In this document: in pieces, positions 55,870-56,196 of the stretch | How the letters are laid out: every line of letters starts with the position of its first letter | How positions within the stretch are numbered: position 1 is the stretch's first letter | NCBI RefSeq assembly: GCF_000264055.1 | Contig: NZ_AJXL01000011.1 | Span: 1-56,196 of the forward strand | Length of the DNA stretch: 56,196 bases | Reading direction: 5' to 3' | Origin: Flavobacterium sp. ACAM 123 | GTDB lineage: Bacteria; Bacteroidota; Bacteroidia; Flavobacteriales; Flavobacteriaceae | Notes under the pieces: generated by a model | Told to the model about the DNA's origin: nothing | Databases searched by the model: none | Seen by the model: the letters and a program-made list of their open reading frames with translations, nothing else | Made by a program: the position numbers and the translations under genes

Positions 55870-56118
55870 TTATGGTTGGATACTCAATTCATTCATACAA
55901 TCACCCCAAGCTACTGCTCCAAAATAAAAAGCTTCATCCTTAGTACATCCGTTAGCCAGACACTCTTGCACAGCAGCATCTTGTTCATCCTTACATGGAT
56001 CAGCATCTAATTTCTTCTCTATTTCTAAATTTATAACTTCATTTCCTTCAACAGTGTTTGCCATTGCAACACCACTAAACGCTACCACTGCTACAGCGGT
56101 AAATACTAATTTTTTCAT
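55870..56118 (-). CDS. small secreted four-Cys peptide
   Basis: 82 residues with an intact ATG and signal peptide (MKKLVFTAVAVVAFSGVAMA). The mature 61 residues are acidic and contain four cysteines (DPCKDE, VQECLANGCTKD, WGDCMNEL). This is the only peptide of the window with a normal start. First gene of the third accessory unit; the next gene is a GLPGLI protein. Function unknown. Confidence 0.8.
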   Translation of the reverse strand: MKKLVFTAVAVVAFSGVAMANTVEGNEVINLEIEKKLDADPCKDEQDAAVQECLANGCTKDEAFYFGAVAWGDCMNELSIQP

Positions 56119-56196
56119 AATTAAATTGGTTTAAATTTATAACTGTTTTCTGGTTAACCAAAGTAAATATCAAAAAAAAAAAAAACGAATAATAAG
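56119..56196 (-). promoter_or_regulatory. leader of the third accessory unit
   Basis: On the minus strand TCG followed by fourteen T (56172-56185), then a -7-like TTACTTTG and an AT-rich stretch up to the peptide ATG. The TCG-T(n) tract matches those at 20709, 22259, 31165 and 35357. The window ends here, so the outer flank cannot be seen. Confidence 0.5.

Overview
The window looks like a chromosomal segment of a Flavobacterium-type bacterium (Bacteroidota, Flavobacteriaceae). The DNA is AT-rich, promoters fit the Bacteroidota form (TTG about 17-20 bases before TAnnTTTG), and the gene set is typical of the group: a DUF2723 membrane protein, GLPGLI-family proteins, Cys-less thioredoxin-fold protein, DUF3127 protein, and carboxypeptidase-regulatory-domain outer-membrane barrels. 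No 16S rRNA is present, so the species is not determined.

Layout. 1-6.2 kb: the rimP-nusA-infB operon on the minus strand, followed directly behind the infB terminator by an orphan Rhs toxin tip and a small putative partner gene. 6.2-16.5 kb: universal stress protein, tRNA-Gln, DUF2723 membrane protein, polysaccharide deacetylase, thioredoxin-fold protein, metallophosphoesterase, polA. 16.5-23.6 kb: an accessory array behind polA, then a LacI-family regulator. 24-26.8 kb: rplM-rpsI, rpsB, tsf. 26.8-35.6 kb: a second accessory array behind tsf. 35.7-44.2 kb: tag, then a TPP-riboswitch-controlled thiamine operon (thiS, thiC, a ThiE/TenI paralogue, thiD, thiE, thiG, thiH, thiF-like). 44.4-51.3 kb: aat, PAP2 phosphatase, DUF3127, flavin reductase, histidine kinase, transglutaminase-like protein, HIT protein, greA, a Rieske-like lipoprotein. 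51.3-56.2 kb: a third accessory unit running off the right end.

The most interesting content is the repeated accessory unit. On the minus strand each unit reads: leader with a TCG-plus-poly(T) tract, a small secreted Cys-containing peptide, one or two GLPGLI proteins, then a large outer-membrane barrel with a carboxypeptidase-regulatory domain. Behind both polA and tsf the units are stacked in tandem. Each added unit is closed by a diverged copy of the 3' end of the housekeeping gene plus a terminator: two extra polA tails at 20777-20953 and 22328-22504, two extra tsf tails at 31361-31420 and 35461-35580. The polA tails keep the protein sequence but differ mainly at silent positions, as expected if each module arrived from a related genome together with the donor's gene end. 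No integrase or transposase is visible. One polA module carries different cargo (a lipoprotein and a small membrane protein) between the same flanks, so the flanks look like the recombining part and the cargo like the exchangeable part. Four of the five peptide genes have lost a normal start in different ways, and one GLPGLI gene has a nonsense codon, so the arrays mix live and decaying modules.

Other points of note are a TPP riboswitch whose ON and OFF pairings can be read directly, hairpins at the extreme 5' ends of several housekeeping transcripts, two copies of a probable structured intergenic element, a Rieske-like protein without its histidine ligands, and a frameshifted PAP2 gene.
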